A DNA stretch of 64,000 nt, taken from the NCBI RefSeq assembly GCF_016892765.1, contig NZ_JAFEMD010000010.1, positions 1-64,000 on the forward strand. The letters run 5' to 3'. The DNA comes from Microvirga arvi. GTDB lineage: Bacteria > Pseudomonadota > Alphaproteobacteria > Rhizobiales > Beijerinckiaceae. Below the pieces are notes generated by a model. It saw nothing but the letters and a program-made list of their open reading frames with translations, made no database searches and was not told where the DNA came from. Position numbers and translations under genes: made by a program. Shown here piece by piece: positions 62,998 through 64,000 of this stretch. Every line of letters starts with the position of its first letter. Positions within the stretch are counted from its first letter, which is position 1.

Positions 62998-64000
62998 TCA
63001 GGCAACGGGATGGAACGGCACGCGGCCGACGAGCTGTCCGTAGCGGTCGAACACGATGATTTCGAGAGCAATGTTCGCGCCACGCAGCGCTTTGGCGGCC
63101 GTCTGCCATGCATGCTGCGCCACTATGTCGGCAAGAGGAAGGCCGAGGTTTTTGGCTGTCTCCAGCACTTCGAGCGCCGTGTTGGCGCCACGCGCCTGCT
63201 CGGCGATGAAGGGCTCGGCACCGGCTTCGAGCAAGCGCCCGGACAGCCAAGCGAGATCAACCGCGCCAGACCGCGAATGCAGGTCGAGCAGGCCCTGACC
63301 GAGCTTGGTCATCTTGGCGATGCCACCGGCAATGGTGACTTTCGGAACCGGGTTGCGGCGCAGGTATTTCAGCATGCCGCCGGCAAAGTCGCCCATGTCG
63401 ATGAGGGCGTGGTCCGGCAGGTTGTAAAGAGACTGGACCGCCTTCTCGGACGTGGAGCCCGTGGCGCCTGCGACATGGTCGAGGCCTCCGGCGCGGGCCA
63501 CGTCGATGCCGCGATAGATGCTGTGAATCCAGGACGAGCAGGAATAAGGAATCACGACGCCGGTCGTGCCGAGGATCGACAGCCCGCCCACGATGCCGAG
63601 GCGTGGGTTGAGGGTCTTCCTGGCAAGCGCCTCGCCGCCGGGAATGGCGATTTCGACCTCGATGTCCGTGGGTCCGCCGACGCTGCGGGCGGCCTCTTCC
63701 AAGTTGTCGCGGATCATCTGGCGCGGCACGGGATTGATGGCGGGCTCGCCCGGAGGCAGGGGGAGGCCTGCACGGGTGACGGTGCCCACCCCCTCGCCCG
63801 CCCGGAATGTCACGCCCGAACCCGGCGCACCGGCGCGGATGGTTGTGATCACCAAGGCGCCATGGGTCACGTCGGGATCGTCGCCTGCATCCTTGACGAC
63901 ACCAGCCCGCGCGCCGCCTTCGACAGGCTCCGTCAGCGCCAGGGAAAAGGCTGGCCGCGCTCCGCCCGGGAGCACGATCTCGACAGGATCGGGATAATCG
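62998..64000 (-). CDS. cbiD: Cobalt-precorrin-5B (C1)-methyltransferase CbiD-type, 5' end outside window
   Basis: About 334 C-terminal residues are visible; the start lies beyond the right edge. Family blocks include TTIRAGAPGSGVTFRAGEGV, AINPVPRQMIRDNLEEAA, GLSILGTTGVVIPYSCSSWI and KVTIAGGIAKMTKLGQGLLD. CbiD performs C1 methylation in the cobalt-early pathway and occurs in some aerobic producers in place of CobF. It is convergent with cobM. A separate CobF may lie outside the window. Confidence 0.93.
   Translation of the reverse strand, partial: DYPDPVEIVLPGGARPAFSLALTEPVEGGARAGVVKDAGDDPDVTHGALVITTIRAGAPGSGVTFRAGEGVGTVTRAGLPLPPGEPAINPVPRQMIRDNLEEAARSVGGPTDIEVEIAIPGGEALARKTLNPRLGIVGGLSILGTTGVVIPYSCSSWIHSIYRGIDVARAGGLDHVAGATGSTSEKAVQSLYNLPDHALIDMGDFAGGMLKYLRRNPVPKVTIAGGIAKMTKLGQGLLDLHSRSGAVDLAWLSGRLLEAGAEPFIAEQARGANTALEVLETAKNLGLPLADIVAQHAWQTAAKALRGANIALEIIVFDRYGQLVGRVPFHPVA

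Overview
This GC-rich window looks like chromosomal DNA of an alphaproteobacterium of the order Hyphomicrobiales (Rhizobiales), probably Methylobacteriaceae (Microvirga or a relative). The evidence is an HdaA-PerM-PPK-PPX block, a GatCAB set, a rhizobial-type sugar ABC transporter, an aerobic-type cob cluster, DUF6894 and NepR-like genes, and many palindromic intergenic repeats typical of this order. The genus is an inference. No rRNA, CRISPR array, transposase or integrase was seen.

Layout. 1-434: 3' end of an RTX calcium-binding protein. 0.6-9.7 kb: a 2OG-Fe(II) oxygenase, then ppx, ppk, hdaA, an AI-2E/PerM permease and a CDP-alcohol phosphatidyltransferase on the minus strand, facing purM-purN. 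9.8-24 kb: envelope and miscellaneous genes, including a cupin protein, lytic transglycosylase, molybdopterin oxidoreductase, ndk, glutathione transferases, a degenerate response-regulator receiver, an MFS exporter and a class III cyclase. 24-31.5 kb: a GNAT, a split acyltransferase/SGNH-hydrolase pair, gatB, gatA and gatC. 31.8-37.5 kb: a metallo-beta-lactamase-fold hydrolase, a four-gene sugar ABC transporter and ruvX. 37.5-46.4 kb: a gene-poor accessory stretch with a small RTX protein, tRNA-Gln(CUG), a 3' fragment of a tRNA-Ala, an orphan BrnA-like antitoxin, an extra RNase HI, a NepR-like protein, PilZ and LuxR-HTH proteins, a DUF1254 protein, several short secreted or membrane proteins, and two terminator-ended stretches that may be small RNAs.

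46.5-64 kb: a cobalamin biosynthesis locus: cobC, cobD (cbiB), cobQ and cobO, then a cobalamin riboswitch leading into hupE, DUF1636, cobW, cobN, cobG, cobH, cobI, cobJ, (cobK minus), cobL, cobE, cobM and, at the right edge, cbiD on the minus strand. Most + strand cob genes overlap by ATGA or lie 1-30 bp apart, so they probably form one B12-repressed transcript, with HupE as the likely cobalt importer. Ring contraction uses the oxygen-dependent CobG, but the C1 methylation/deacylation step is represented by CbiD, with no cobF in view.

The observations most worth following are the riboswitch leader with a visible alternative pairing that can cover the hupE ribosome binding site, the two look-alike small RNA candidates flanking the accessory stretch, the tRNA-Ala fragment, the pseudo-receiver that lacks its phosphoacceptor, and two near-identical two-hairpin repeats of about 94 bp.
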